64,000 nucleotides of DNA from Nageia nagi (taxonomy: Eukaryota; Pinophyta), in the NCBI GenBank assembly GCA_050084985.1, contig JBITNC010000001.1, positions 31,062,001-31,126,000 on the forward strand. The letters run 5' to 3'. A program made the translations under genes and the position numbers. Within the stretch, counting starts at the first letter, position 1. The number at the start of each line of letters is the position of its first letter. Positions 33,127-45,384 of this stretch are shown in pieces. The notes below the pieces were generated by a model that saw only the letters and a program-made list of their open reading frames with translations, made no database searches and was not told the DNA's origin.

Positions 33127-34378
33127 ATATCATTCATGGGGAGGAGATTGCATCATCGTAGGTAAAGAAATAGGGGACATGCAGAAGATAACAGAGGAAG
33201 ATAGAATTACGATTGAGAGCCTTATGCAAGCTAGTAAGGCAACTCTTAGCAATGTGGTCACAACAGACATAGACTCCTCTTTCATTGATATAGCTGAAAT
33301 TGGTAGGCAAGTTGTAGAAATAATAAATGAAATTATAACAAATTAGGGGAAGGGGAAAAAGAAGAATGGAGGATGTAGTGGAGTACAATCCAATCTTAGG
33401 GAGAAAAAGGAGCAACACCAAACAAAGGAGCAAGGAGGAACAAGCAAAGGATAAAGGACCATTTAAAGGTTTATAATTTATTAATTTGGATGAATGAACA
33501 CCTCTAAAAAAATTCCAAATTAGAAGCATTCTGAAGATATTTGGGAAAGAAGAAAAGTAGGAGTGAAGCTAAAAAGTAGGAGACTTTTTTGTATTACTGA
33601 CTTGGGCACTTAGTGTATTACTATTAGTCAATGTATTATTAGTGGTTGTTGGGGAAATTAGTTTTTTTGGGAACCTTATTAAGTAATTTTGGACACTTTT
33701 CTATATGTTTTTTGGGAACTCCTATGTTTATATTTATCTTAGCTATAAAGTTCTATGAAGACCCTTCCAAAATTCACACAATTTGAAGAATAATACAAAA
33801 ACTAATATTTGGATTGTATGTAAATAATATGTTTTTGGTTATTATTTACTAAAATTTTTATTACAATGCATCAAATTGTGTTTACCTCATGCATCTTGTT
33901 AAAAAACTTGGGTTCTTTAAGATTATAATTCACATTTTAAGGACAATGAAAGTTTGAAAGCAATCAATGCCTTATACTAAGCTATAATGCACCTCATATG
34001 TTTAATTTTATGTAGTTAACTGAAACATAATGATATTGATATGGCATAGAATTTTTAATCTACCTATCCAAGATATCAAAGGAAAATAACTATTTTGTCA
34101 AAATGATTTAACCTGGACAAGAATTCCATGCACAAAAGGAAAGATAGATTCTACTACTACAATACCTTTATGTAGGTTGATTGATTTCAAAAAGGGTGAA
34201 GAATCTAATCCTAATGCATAATGCATATTTTTGTGTGAGAAAAAGAACAAAAAATGTCTGAAAGGTAGTTACAAATTGAAGGCCATCATACGTGAAATGT
34301 AAGAAAATATTCTTTTTTCATTTTTAGCATTCAATGATCTTATCTTTACAAGTAATATTATTCTAAAATTGTTATTTT
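33127..34378. other. Spacer between passenger ORF and transposase
   Basis: A+T-rich DNA without recognisable coding character. It could be the 3' trailer of the preceding relic (a GTATTATTAGTGG segment near 33627) and the promoter or first intron of the transposase. Confidence 0.4.
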
Positions 34379-36490
34379 TTGTGTAGTTATTGGTGTGCTT
34401 ATGGCTATAAGGACAAGAGAGATGACCCATCTCATCCAAAATGTAAGAGGAATTTTACAAAGAAAAGGGGTTGTCAATGTTGTTTTGTTGTTAAGGTATT
34501 CAAAAGTTTACCTGAAGTTGCATTTATTACATATAATAAATTTGAACATGCTACAATTAATAGACAACCCTACCATGGAGTGCATGATACAAGCAAAATA
34601 AAAAATAGAAGGGCTAATTTCACTCCACATATGTTGAAAGACATTAGTTCTTTGATTGAATCATTGCTAATAGATGGTGTTTCAGTTGATATAATATGTA
34701 ATGTACAATTTATACAAGAGTGCTTTGAATGTACCTATAATTCGAGATCATTGCATTTTAAGAAGGGATGTTCAAAACATATAAAATAGATTGATGAGGG
34801 GGAAGGTGCAAAAGGATAAATATGATGCCACTAGTACAGACCAGTGGTATTGGGACAAAAAGGAAAAACTCTTTGCATAGTTGGTTATTTTTGCATTGTT
34901 GATGTTGTCCATATCTAAATTATTATGCATTGTTGATTTTTGTGCATTGCTAAACTTTAGTGCATTGTAGTACCAATTTTACACATTGCTTGCATTTGAT
35001 TCCCAACAAAGTGGTATACCTATGGCTTGGGTTGTTGCATATAAAAATGGTGTTGATGACATAACTGAGTGGCTTGAAATATTGAAACAACATTTTCTAG
35101 AATATCAACCATGTTAAGATGTGAATGCTTATCTTATTGATGATGTTGTTGCAAAAATTCAGGCCATCAGGTTTATGAACTTTTTTTTGTATAAAGCAAA
35201 TGCAAAATAAGTGTAAACCTAAAACTATTTTGAATTTTATGAGTGTTCTTTTCTCTTGTTCATCTAGTAAATTTGTTAATGTTGTTACATGCATGTCTAG
35301 GGAAGTGTTTGGTTGCAAGCATTTGTTGTGTATCTAGTATATGAAATGGGATTAGTTAAATAATTTCTACAAGAAAGCATCAAGTAAAGAGGTTGGAAAA
35401 AAAATATTTGCAAATTTAGATGAAATAATGTCTAAATGCAAGGATGATGCATCTGTGAAATTAGCTGTATCTAAGTTTTACATTGATTTCCATAACGAGG
35501 AGGCTTTTATAGATTACTTAATTAGTAATTGGTTTGATTCTAATATAATTCATAAGTACAATCATAATAAATTGAACATTTATGGTTATTTTTCCCCCTT
35601 TTCAAGCATTTATGATTTTTATTTTACATTTTCTTTTGCAGGTATGTAGGTGAAATGCTATATAAATTTTCTCCATTCCAACTAAGAAAACAATTCAGCC
35701 ATAGATTCATCTCATTATACTTTGAAAATAGATTTCTATGTCAAAAGGATAGAAAATGTGGTAGAAGAATGGATTTGTTACTTTACATGCTTTTTGAACT
35801 AATTTTGCCATATTATATGAATCTAGTTAAATTGAAGACACTAGTATATTGGAATAATTACAAAAAGGAAAAGAGTCTAAATAGTGCAATATAGAAGTCT
35901 CATATGATATGTGATTCTCATTATGTCCCTTATGAAGATGTCTTTGGTTCATATTGGGCAAGGAGTCAAATAGAAGTGTTAAAATAATATCTTGTTTCCC
36001 TTAAAGGTGAAGACTCTTACACATGTACTTGCGACTGGGCCCTTAGAGCTAACACATGCAAGCATGTATTCAAAATCATGAACATGTCAACTGAAACTAT
36101 TAATTTTACTAATTGTGTAATGACACCTACATCTAATACACCTCATTCTCCAACCAACATATCCTCACCTCATGTTAACATCTCCCAAGTTCAGGAATAG
36201 AATCTTTGTTAGAGAAATCTTATGATACTCCCAAAAGTGAGAGATAGTTTACAAGTTTGGTTATGGATATGCAAGCTAGGTATCACCATTTTTCATTTCC
36301 ATAAGATTCTAATGTAGCTAAAAGGTCTAGAATAATAATAAAGAGTTGGTTGATTCCTCCAAGTAAAAAGAAAAGTGGGACTTGAGAGATGAAATCATGT
36401 GACTTAATTGTTGATGCCCAACAAACTCCTACTTATGTCTTTTCAAGACTAAAAAAGGATGGCCGACCTAAGACAACACAATTTCAAGGT
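34379..36490 (+). pseudogene. MuDR/FAR1-like MULE transposase (decayed)
   Basis: The N-terminal part (34379-34786) has a Cys/His DNA-binding segment with KCKRNFTKKRGCQCCFVVKV and YHGVHD, as in FAR1/WRKY-GCM1 zinc clusters. The catalytic part (34996-35200) reads SGIPMAWVVAYKNGVDDITE and later AYLIDDVVAKIQAI, matching the MULE DDE domain (family forms: GxPVAW...; DDA-x-AEI-x-AI). The C-terminal SWIM zinc finger lies at 36018-36072 as CTCDWALRANTCKHVFKI, the CxC...CxH ligands intact. An AT-hook-like KKDGRPK is near 36450, followed by a possible donor CAAG|GTAAAC. Stops and a degraded middle (35200-35640) prevent translation. The transposase would bind the inverted repeats and cut at the element ends. 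Confidence 0.75.
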
Positions 36491-37547
36491 AAACACTTTC
36501 TAATTTAATTTAACTTTATTCATAAAAATCATTTTTAAAAAAATGTGATTTGAGTGCTACTCTTACTCTTTCTTGTAGATGATCATGCTGAACTTGAATC
36601 AACACATAGGTCTTTATCATTTTGACCATAATTGAGCAATTTGTTGTAGGGGAAAATTATAATTAGAATATTCGGCATAGGAGTCAATATCAATGTTAAA
36701 CTTTACTATAAATACATTAATGTTTTCATGGATTTTGATAATTGAGATTGCATATTATTTATAAAATAATGGTAAAGGCATACCTCAGCTTCCAAGTGAG
36801 TTTTTTATATCCTCTGTATGGATATGAGCTATTATAAAATGTATGATATTTTTGGATATGAGTTATTGGCATCATAATATCTGAGTTATTATCAACAAAT
36901 AATATCTAAATTATGTATCTCCAAAGTAGTGTATTTCCTATGAATGGATATGACTTATTGGCATTATAATATCTATGAGATTTTACTAAACAAAATATAC
37001 CTAAAGAATTAGAGTAGTAAAGAAAATGTCCTCAACAAAAGATGCATGAATGATATTAGGCATGAAAATATCATTAACATTATGAGCAAAGGAAATAAGA
37101 CATTAAAGAAATGTGGAAAGGAGGCACATAAGCCTATAATAAACTAGACATGGTTATATGTCTAAACATCCTACTTGTGCATGGTTAAATTAAATACAAT
37201 AAACATAAAAAGTAAACATAAGCATTAGAGTTGCATGGTTGAAAGTCCTACTATAAAAGGAAATAAGACATTGTAGAAATTATAAATGAAGCCATAGAAT
37301 CATGTAATACATATTCAAAATCTCCTAAATATAGAGTAACTTCAGAGTCATTAAAGGATATGGTACCCTTTATCTCCCTAGACTGATTGAGATTGAAAGA
37401 GCATAGGAGCCAAGATCATTATTTTCTAATGGAATTCTTGGTAACCATGCTTTGCTCATATACTTACTCAATCTCATATCAAAAGATGGACCTTACATTA
37501 ATCATGAACCCTAATACCTACCATTGCTCATGAACTACAGTCATTGA

Positions 37548-37700
37548 TGATATTATGGGCATATATCTTGATATACGCCCACCATATATCTTGATATCTT
37601 TGAAATTAAGCAACACTAGTGATGTTTGCTATATATGTTGACCATATATCTTAATATATACCCACCATATATATTCATATATACATATCATATATCTACA
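37548..37700. repeat. Internal cluster of the inverted-repeat motif
   Basis: Motifs such as ATTATGGGCATATATC and ATACGCCCACCATATATC occur in both orientations. They match the repeated unit of the terminal repeats although they lie 6 kb inside the element. Confidence 0.6.
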
Positions 37701-37854
37701 CAATGTTAAGCTATTTATGAAATGATTTGGGCCAAGATTTGAACATTAATCTTAAGCTATTTATCATATGATTTTTGAATTATGTATATTTTGGGCCTAT
37801 ATTTCTACATTACTTTTTAGATGTTTATCATATGATTTGTATTCAAAACAATGC

Positions 37855-38086
37855 TAGACTTCAACCTTCCCCTTCTCATGAATTGCATTCTATTGTATCT
37901 CCTCAACCATTTTCTATTTGGGCACTTGCTTTTATTAGCAAGATTAACCTTATTTCTAGATATGGACATAAGTTTATAATTAAAACTAAAGAATACTTCA
38001 CAAAGTGGGTGGAGGCCATTCGTATGAAATTAGAAAAAGAGATAAGATCATTGATTTCCTTATCAAATATATCATTTCTAGATATG
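37855..38086 (+). pseudogene. Isolated Ty3 integrase fragment
   Basis: LQPSPSHELHSIVSPQPFSI, then WALAFISKINLISRYGHKFI and YFTKWVEAI match the integrase core of copy 1 at 16912-17150. The first catalytic aspartate (WALDF) is replaced by alanine. Both edges are abrupt, without LTR or target duplication. It sits inside a short direct-repeat series (TTTATCATATGATTT-like blocks near 37705, 37752, 37816 and 38113). Confidence 0.75.
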
Positions 38087-39559
38087 ATTTGGAGCCAAAT
38101 TTTTGCATTACTCTTTAGCTATCTATCATATGATTTCTATTTCATTATTTGTAGGTTATGAATTCAATAGAACCGTTACATGTATGATTTATATTTAATT
38201 ATGTATGACTTGTAATGCATTATTCATGGTTAAGAATATAGCACAACCATTACAAATTCTACATTAAATAATATTGTAAATTCTAAATTCATCATAACCA
38301 TTGCACGTATGATTTGTATACAATCAAGTATATAAGTACAAAAAAGGTCTTTCATAAACACAATCAATTATAAAGGCATATACAGAGTCAGATATTCACC
38401 ATGAACTACACATAGTCAAATATACATTATATCCCAAATCTTATGGTCATAATCACTTTGATGGTAAAACTATATAAAGCCAAATATACAATCACAATCA
38501 CAATTATAAAGTCTTATCCAAGATTATACATGGACAATGGGGTAGGAACAAAAAATATTTATCTATTGTGTGGGAATAAGCCCACATCTAGTTCATAAAT
38601 AAATGAATCTTTTTCATCTATAGTCTCTTTAACATCAAAATACATATTTTTATAGCTGTGCTTGTAAAACTTTCTATATATGTTCCTCCATGATTTCCAC
38701 TACTCCCTATTATTCCCATATAGTGGGGTGGTTTCAAATATAGGTGAGTGTTATCCCTTATGATTATCTACCTCCATAAGTATTTTTTTATGTAGAGACT
38801 TGTATTGGGGCATTCTGATGGCTTTATATTTAAATCTCTTTATTTTGATCGATTCCTTTATGTCTCCACTGTCCACTCCTAGGGTTACCTACCATACAAT
38901 TCAAAATCTATAAGTTGCCACATCAAAAGCAAAATAAAGTACACTGTACAATAAATCAAAGTGCCCAACATCATATAAATTTGCATATTAGGAATCTAAA
39001 AAAAAAAACTAAACAAAACTACATTACTCAATCTTACTGTATAGTTTTCATTTACATCAACAAAGACTTGTTGATTTATGTTGTAACCTATTAACCTATT
39101 AGACATAGAAATGTTTTGAGGTAGTAAAATATCATATGTTTGATTTTACACATAATGTTTTGAAAATTCACTTATTGAAATGACTTGGTCCTCTTTTGTT
39201 TTCCTTGTTTGCTAGCAAGGTACAAGTACTAGGTCATTTTGTCCCTTCGAGAGAAACCTTGGAATTATACCAAGCATTTCTCTTACCTTCATCCCTTTTC
39301 ATACCAGGAGGATTTATTTCGATGGTTGATCTAGATCTAGATCATAGACCTAGTGTCTTACTGAATACTCCTTTTTATCTTTCAGTATGTTTGCTTCATC
39401 AATTCCTTACACAGGAGAAGGCCTAAAATAACATTGTTAGGTTGAGGTTAGTTAATTCCTAAAACAAGGGTAAAAACATATAAAATATTAATGGAAATAC
39501 AAACCTATTTTTATCATCCTCCACTTTTGTCATCCTCCACTTTTGTGAGAGTGAAGTCC
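38087..39559. other. MULE interior without recognised gene
   Basis: Mostly A+T-rich. An open frame at 39196-39426 (plus) shows no family motif. The minus strand might hold the C-terminal end of the Ulp1-like gene, but I could not identify its catalytic cysteine motif. Confidence 0.35.
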
Positions 39560-39875
39560 ACCATCAAATTTCTTGTTAGGTTGATGTTATTTAATGCCCC
39601 AACTTTGAAGTCAATGACCCAATCATGTGCACATTTTTTTATTAAAAATGTAGAAAAGTAATCTTTGTAGCAATCCTTACCTTGTTTTAATAGAGTGTAC
39701 TCTTCCTCCTTTTTTTCCCTTTTTCATTCTCCCATACTTTCATTTGTTTATCAAACTGCATAACATATCCTTCTTTGTAGTTCTCTTCTAGTTTGTGGCC
39801 AAGAGTATCAAAAATGTAACATGCATATTCCTCAACTATCAAAATGAAAAAATGATCAACCCATGAAACAATGTA
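39560..39875 (-). pseudogene. Ulp1-like (C48) cysteine protease, catalytic part, cut by an LTR element
   Basis: The minus strand reads VSWVDHFFILIVEEYACYIF followed by DTLGHKLEENY (39868-39776). The order D-H-x(2)-LIV...-D-x-LG matches the histidine and aspartate motifs of Ulp1/SENP proteases (HW...; DSL). These remove SUMO from proteins, and plant transposons carry diverged versions. The upstream coding DNA continues at 48400-48005 beyond the 8.1 kb LTR insertion: MYSKQGLLKPKRTMLKFKIL lies there. I could not find the catalytic cysteine (QxNxxDCG), so the domain is incomplete or broken. A stop occurs between the halves near the insertion. Confidence 0.6.
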
Positions 39876-40747
39876 TGTTAACACATAAAAATGATTTTAT
39901 GCTTTTAAATCAATAAATTAATGAAATATGCTTAGCCTAACTATATGTCTTGAATGGATTAAAGTGATAATATCAATGTTTGGCTTGAATATGAATATTG
40001 TATGGGTTATCTTGAATATTGCATGGGTTATCTTGAATATTGCATGGGTTATCTTGAATATTGCATGAATTATCTTGTTTATTGATGTGTTTATCTTAAA
40101 TCTTGTGAATTAACCTTATTTATGTGGATGCACGCCGACCTATGGGCGGTATTATCTATTATCTATATAAATAAGGGATCTAATAGTAAGTCCACAACAA
40201 CAAGGATACACATGATCCCGCGTATGGTCTTGTAAGTGGCTACCCCTTAAGCTATCTCTTGGTACCGCCTACAAGGCTATGGTTTGTGTGCTTCCTTACG
40301 TGAGCTCTCCTGACATATACGATCAATTCTGATATTATACTGCTATCTGAGATATCTATACTGAAGATCTAGACCTAACTGAGAGGTCAAAGCTATCAAA
40401 ACAAAGGCCGCTGGTGCTCCTTCGTGAACGGAAGAACACCACCGGTGCTGTTATATCACTAAAACGACCACCATGGTCCTCTTTTGCATCCTTGCAGGTT
40501 ACGACGCTGTTGGAAAGGTAGCTCATCATCAGTACATCGCCAATATCTGCATCTTTCGTTGTCAGGTACGTTCTATGAGGTAAGTACACAAATTACAGTC
40601 TTGGTTGGTACAATTACACTTCTGAATTGGTTATGTTGTTTATTGTTATCTAGAATAAATCACTATTCTAGCTTAAATATAGATAATATTGAGTTTGTAG
40701 ATATTTGCCTATTTATTTATTTGCACGCTTAATTTTATTTGTAAACA
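39876..40747 (+). repeat. 5' LTR of the Tat-like element
   Basis: It starts TGTTAACACATAAAAATG and ends TTGTAAACA. Near 39990-40085 it contains a 21-bp unit (TTGAATATTGCATGGGTTATC with variants) repeated about four times, also present in the 3' LTR. Confidence 0.9.
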
Positions 40748-40749
40748 TT

Positions 40750-40768
40750 TGGTGAACCCGACGTGAAC
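40750..40768 (+). other. Primer binding site of the Tat-like element
   Basis: TGGTGAACCCGACGTGAAC begins two bases after the LTR end. The cognate tRNA was not identified by eye. Confidence 0.6.
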
Positions 40769-40937
40769 TGCACATCATTATACTAAAACCCTAAAGGTTT
40801 TAGTTAAGACTAACATCTATTTTGTGAAGTATTTTGAGTATGGAGCAGCTTAAGTTATTCTTGCATAGTCTTTCAAAAAGGGATTTGGATGAATTATTGG
40901 TAGAAATCAGACATGATGATCAGAGGGGTCTGGAGGA

Positions 40938-42054
40938 ATGCAAAATAGCGCTGAGGGTGACAATAGTAATTTTCAGGCTACTATGGAAGGTATGCAGAGG
41001 CAGATAGATAGATTGGCAAGGAGATCAATGCCGCCTAATGATTCTTTCGAATTTGGTAGTCCCTTATGTGATGAGATTCGTAGACACATGCCACCATCCG
41101 ACTACAAAGAGCCAAATTTTAGTAAGTTCAATGGGGAAGGAGACCCAAGAAGACATATACAAGGATTTAAGGATGAATGTGAACTCAAAATTGGTACAGA
41201 CCAAAGATTGCAAGCTAAATTCTTCCCCCAGAGCTTGGAAGGAGATGCCCGAGAATGGTTTTATGCATTACTTGAAGGGTCCATCACATCGTTTGAGGAG
41301 TTCAGTAATTTGTTTCTGGAGCAATATAAGCATAACATCAAGAAGGAAGTTATGCTATCAGATTTATGTGCTATCAAACAAGACAGTGATGAGCAGCTAG
41401 ACAAATTTGTTGTAAGGTTTAAGAAGACATGGCAGCAAGTGAAGACCAGATTAACAGAAAAAGAGGTAAATAACATGTTTAAAGAAGCAGTTATATTGCC
41501 CTTACAATCATATGTTATCGATTATACACATCTTACATTTTCTGATATGACGTATAAGCTGTTAGAGAAAGAAAAAGTCCTTGTGAAGCTAGGGCTTGTA
41601 AAATATGGTAATAGTGATAAGACAAAAGCAAAGGATAAGAAACCACAATCGCCAAAGAAAGAGAAAGCTGTCCATGTGGTGAGAAGACAAGTGAGACGAA
41701 AAGGAAAAGAGATATGTGAGATTTCCCATACCTCCAAGAAATATCCAAAAAGACCTTGTGGAAAAAGGGTTATTACAACCTTTACCGAAGCGTGAAGAAG
41801 ATCCAATAGCAGAAAAACCCCATTGGTATAAGGAAGATAGATATTGTGAATATCATCAGACTAAAGGCCATGCTACTAATGGATGTGGAAATCTTAGGGA
41901 TAGAATACAGAAGCTTATAGAAGATGGATTCTATGTATGTCCAGCAAAGGGCAAAGATGTAGGAGAAGAACAGCAAATTAATATGATCTTTCTGGAAGAT
42001 GCTTGCGAAGTTAGCCCCAGTGGGAGCTCCAGGCCCTCCGAAGGTATCATTTGG
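40938..42054 (+). pseudogene. Gag of the Tat-like element (one frameshift)
   Basis: The first frame runs 40938-41795. It has a short N-terminal region, then the capsid domain with EPNFSKFNGEGDPRRHIQGF (41110-41169), DAREWFYALLEGSITSFEEF (41247-41306) and FVVRFKKTWQQVKTRL (41407-41454), and the ending LLEKEKVLVKLGLVKYG. Between 41716 and 41795 homology passes to the next frame, which carries a nucleocapsid-like motif YCEYHQTKGHATNGC (41842-41886, a C-x2-H-x4-H-x4-C arrangement) and ends at the stop at 42055-42057. The product would form the particle that packages element RNA. The same capsid blocks are seen in the relic at 1-1466. Confidence 0.85.
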
Positions 42055-42057
42055 TAG

Positions 42058-42646
42058 ATCAAAATATGTAAAAAAAAAAAAAAAAAAGAAGAAGAAAGCT
42101 AGCAGTTGGTTCAGGTCTCTAACAGACGTCAGGGTCAAGAGATTAGGAGGTTTCATGAAGTCATAACAGAAGCATCAGCATTGTATTTCGTGAGAAAAGG
42201 ACCACCGACGGTGCTCTTTCAGGGAAAAATGGAGGAAAGCAAAAGGTACTAATTACTCCCGTAGCATGGGAAGTCAGAATTTCAGGTCATGTCATTGATG
42301 TTCATTTTTAAAGATCATGGAACATCAAATTAATGTATCACAAGCAAATCTACAAGAGCAAATAAGAGCACCAGTGTTGTATTTCATGAGAAAAGGACCA
42401 CCGACGGTGCTCTTTCAGGGGAAAATGGGGAAAAGCAAAAGATTCCAAGTACGTTCGCAACATTAAAGGTTAGAATTTTAGGTTATATCATTGGCATTCA
42501 TTCTCGAGGATCACGGAACATCAAATTCACGCATCATAAGTACATGTACAAAGAACAAATCAGGTACCAAAGTTTGTGTTTTATATATATCATGATCAAA
42601 ATGTTTTTGTTTACAATGCAAACTGGATGAGATTACATAGAATGAT
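42058..42646 (+). repeat. Noncoding segment with a duplicated block
   Basis: It begins with an A-rich run at 42070-42087. A block with TGAGAAAAGGACCACCGACG occurs at 42181 and again at 42377 (offset 196 bp), with related sequence on both sides. No pol motif is found. Confidence 0.7.
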
Positions 42647-44968
42647 TTAAAATCTCCTACTAGACCCCCCACCCCCCACACTGGAGCTAGTAGCCCTGCT
42701 AGATGTGCCACCCCTGCACCGTGCCTTGTACTTCTCTACGTGTGCCTTCTCCTCACCGATCTGTCTCTCAGCTTGGTGAAGCTACTCATAGAGGACCTTG
42801 ATTTCTTTATTGGCTGCCTGTAAGTCCTGATAGATACCAGCATAATCTCCTCCTCCAAACTGTAGACAGCCCTGTAGCTCTCTAATCTCCTCATCCTTCT
42901 GACCAATTTGGCCACGCAGCTTAGCCATCTCAACCTCAGGATCTGTGCCATAGCATAAACATATCATGTTAGTCCCTTGCGTATTATGAAAAAATAGAAA
43001 GTCAAAGCAAAGTAAAAGAGAAAGTAGGTTACCATCATCATCTTCATCGTAGTCTTCATCCTCCCAGTCTGATTCCATCTTATATTCAGGTTCATATTCA
43101 TCTTGGTCTGGATCAGTCTCCTCATTGTCATCATGACCTGCATCTAGAGATATGTCACGAGCGTATGTAGAGCTACTCTCCCCTCCCCATCCTCCCATGG
43201 TGAAGGGAGTGTCCCATCCAGTCTCTGTGTCTCCTGTGTCCTCATCCTCCCATGCATCATCACCCGTGTCAGTATCGTGAATGCCTATGTGGTGAGGACG
43301 GTGTGTCCTCCACCAGTCTAGATAGTCCTCTGTGTGATCGGGGCCATCTATGTCATCATCGACATCATAGTCAAAGTCCTCGCTGGGGGACTCCCAGTCT
43401 GAGTCGAGTTCGGTACTGGCTCATAATCCTCTGGGAGGTGCCTGCTACGATAGTAGCGCACCACTATCCTACAATCATCTGGTATACCCTGCTAGAGGTC
43501 GAACTGATGGAGTACCTGCTCTGGGCCTGTACAGCTCCACTAAGGCCCTATGTGCCTGTAGGTAGGTAGGGCATCTCACCCATGTCATCTCCTGTAGGTC
43601 TTCCTCCCACTCTGCTACACCTCCCCGATAAGGATGCCAATAAATCTGTACCTCCTGTAGTAGGTCAAGTTGCACACGCCATCCCTCTAGGTCTATGCTA
43701 GGGAAGTCTGGTACCTTGGTCATCGCCCATCGTTACCAGGTGGGTGCATCATCCGGTTGGTCTAGGGGCAGTATTATCAGTCTAGAAATAGTGATGTGTT
43801 CATAGGCCCACACCTGCAGTATCATAGAGTGAGCCACCTGTCTCCCCTTTCTCTCCACCTCTGCAAAGCTGTGGAGATCATGATAAAGTTGTGCCAGTAT
43901 TGCGGGGCACCAGGCATATCGCTATCTGTGTATAACCATGTCTTGAATGATAGGGATCATACCCATTGGGAAGGTCTCACTGCTCTTGTCTGGATAGACA
44001 ATAGCATCTAAAAGGTAGGCAATGAGGAGCCTCATCCGTAGGTCACCCCGTGCTGGAGGGTCCTATGGCACATGTCTCACTAGGGACACACCTCTCTTTC
44101 TATGATTTACTTCGTCTGATCCTATCAGCCATGTAGCCCATACCTCTACCTATTCCAAGGTCAGAACAGGAATCATGTTCACTAGTTTCCCTCTGATAGG
44201 AAGTCTAGTGATCCTGTAGATATCCTCTAGGGTTACTTAATCTCACTAGTAGGAAGGTGAAAGGTGTTGGCAATTTGGATCCCACCTCTCCATCAAAGCT
44301 GTAAGCATGTTGCGGTCATGAAACACATAGTCAGCAAATGCAAGGTGACTGAATGAAATATCCTCTAGAATGCTCCGGGCTACGTCAGTTTGGGGCCACT
44401 GTTGGGCAGTGGTGAAGGCGGCACTCTTGCGGATGGTCGCATAAGGTATGCACGGCTCTGTAAGAAAAGAATGACGAAAGGCAAGTCAACATCAAGATGT
44501 GAAACACAAATAGCAAAAAAAAAATAGTACAGGAAAAAGAGGACGCCCATGGTCTATATCAGGGAAGAAGAACCGCCCACAGTCCAAACTAGGGCAGAAA
44601 GGACCGCCAACGGTCCTGTTTCTGTGAATAAGGGTGGTAAAATTCAGGTGCAGGTTCGTACAGGTAAGCATAAGGTAGCCATGGTACCAGAAGTTCAAAA
44701 AATAGACTAAAAAGAGAAAAACGTAGGGCTAGGGTATGTAACAGGAAAACCCTAGGGGCAATTCAGAAAAACTAGTGTATAGGCAGCTAAAACTTGAGGA
44801 CAAACAAAAACATAGCAAGAAAAAGGTAGAAGAGGTAGTGCACCTGATGACCAGTAGGAGAATCAGCCACCAAGGTAGCTCTGTGTCCCTCTTGGCGTGT
44901 GATCGTATGGCCATAGCGTGCAGCACAGCAATACAAGAAGAATTATCTGGTGATAGTGACAAAAGCAC
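42647..44968 (-). pseudogene. Antisense plant mobile domain (PMD) gene in the Tat-like element
   Basis: On the strand opposite to gag, reading from 44968: a short first exon (SHAKRDTELPWWLILLLVIR) has a donor near 44843, and a second exon starts near 44457 with PCIPYATIRKSAAF. PMD landmarks follow: FADYVFHDRNMLTALMERWD (about 44350-44290), TLEDIYRITRLPIRG (44234-44190), RMRLLIAYLLDAIVYPDKSS (44028-43970), WCPAILAQLYHDLHSF, LQVWAYEHI, and VQIYWHPYRG near 43645. An acidic linker leads to an 80-bp intron (42953-43032, GT...AG, restoring the frame) and a coiled-coil end with MAKLRGQIGQKDEEIRELQG. Breaks include a frameshift with stops near 44255 and one stop in the coiled coil. PMD proteins also exist as host genes involved in silencing; the role of this copy is unknown. 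Confidence 0.78.
44600..44617. repeat. Perfect hairpin, member of a dispersed palindrome family
   Basis: AGGACCG, CCAA, CGGTCCT forms a 7-bp stem with a 4-nt loop. It is the most regular copy of a motif found about 14 times in this retrotransposon. Confidence 0.85.
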
Positions 44969-45384
44969 CAGCTAAACCTCTCTGAATCAGTCTCTCAAAC
45001 TCAAGGATGCTCTCAGCTATGAAAATGATAGGGTGAACAAATGAGGAAGGGTGGGGCCCCTTTTATAAAAAGGTTAGGGCACACACTTCAAGATAAATTT
45101 CAATTTGAGCATTTGGTGCATGTAGACCAGCAATTAGGCATTAGTCTGGAATCTAGGGTGATTCCAGGGATGTGATTTTCATGATTTTTAATGAATCTTC
45201 AAGGAAAGGACCACCTGCGGCCTTAGTGAAGACCGTCGATGTTCTAAGTCAGTGAGAAAGGACTGCCTATGTTCTTTTATCCAAAAAATCAGTTTATTAA
45301 GTATCATAAGTGCATCATAGGTGTTTGGTCAATGTTATATCCAAGAGAATATTGCTTTGAGTTTCATGTTTGTAGACCTGAGTG

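Noticed and set aside
39196-39426. Plus-strand open frame of 76 codons as a gene
   Set aside because: No recognisable family and located in the decayed interior of the MULE.
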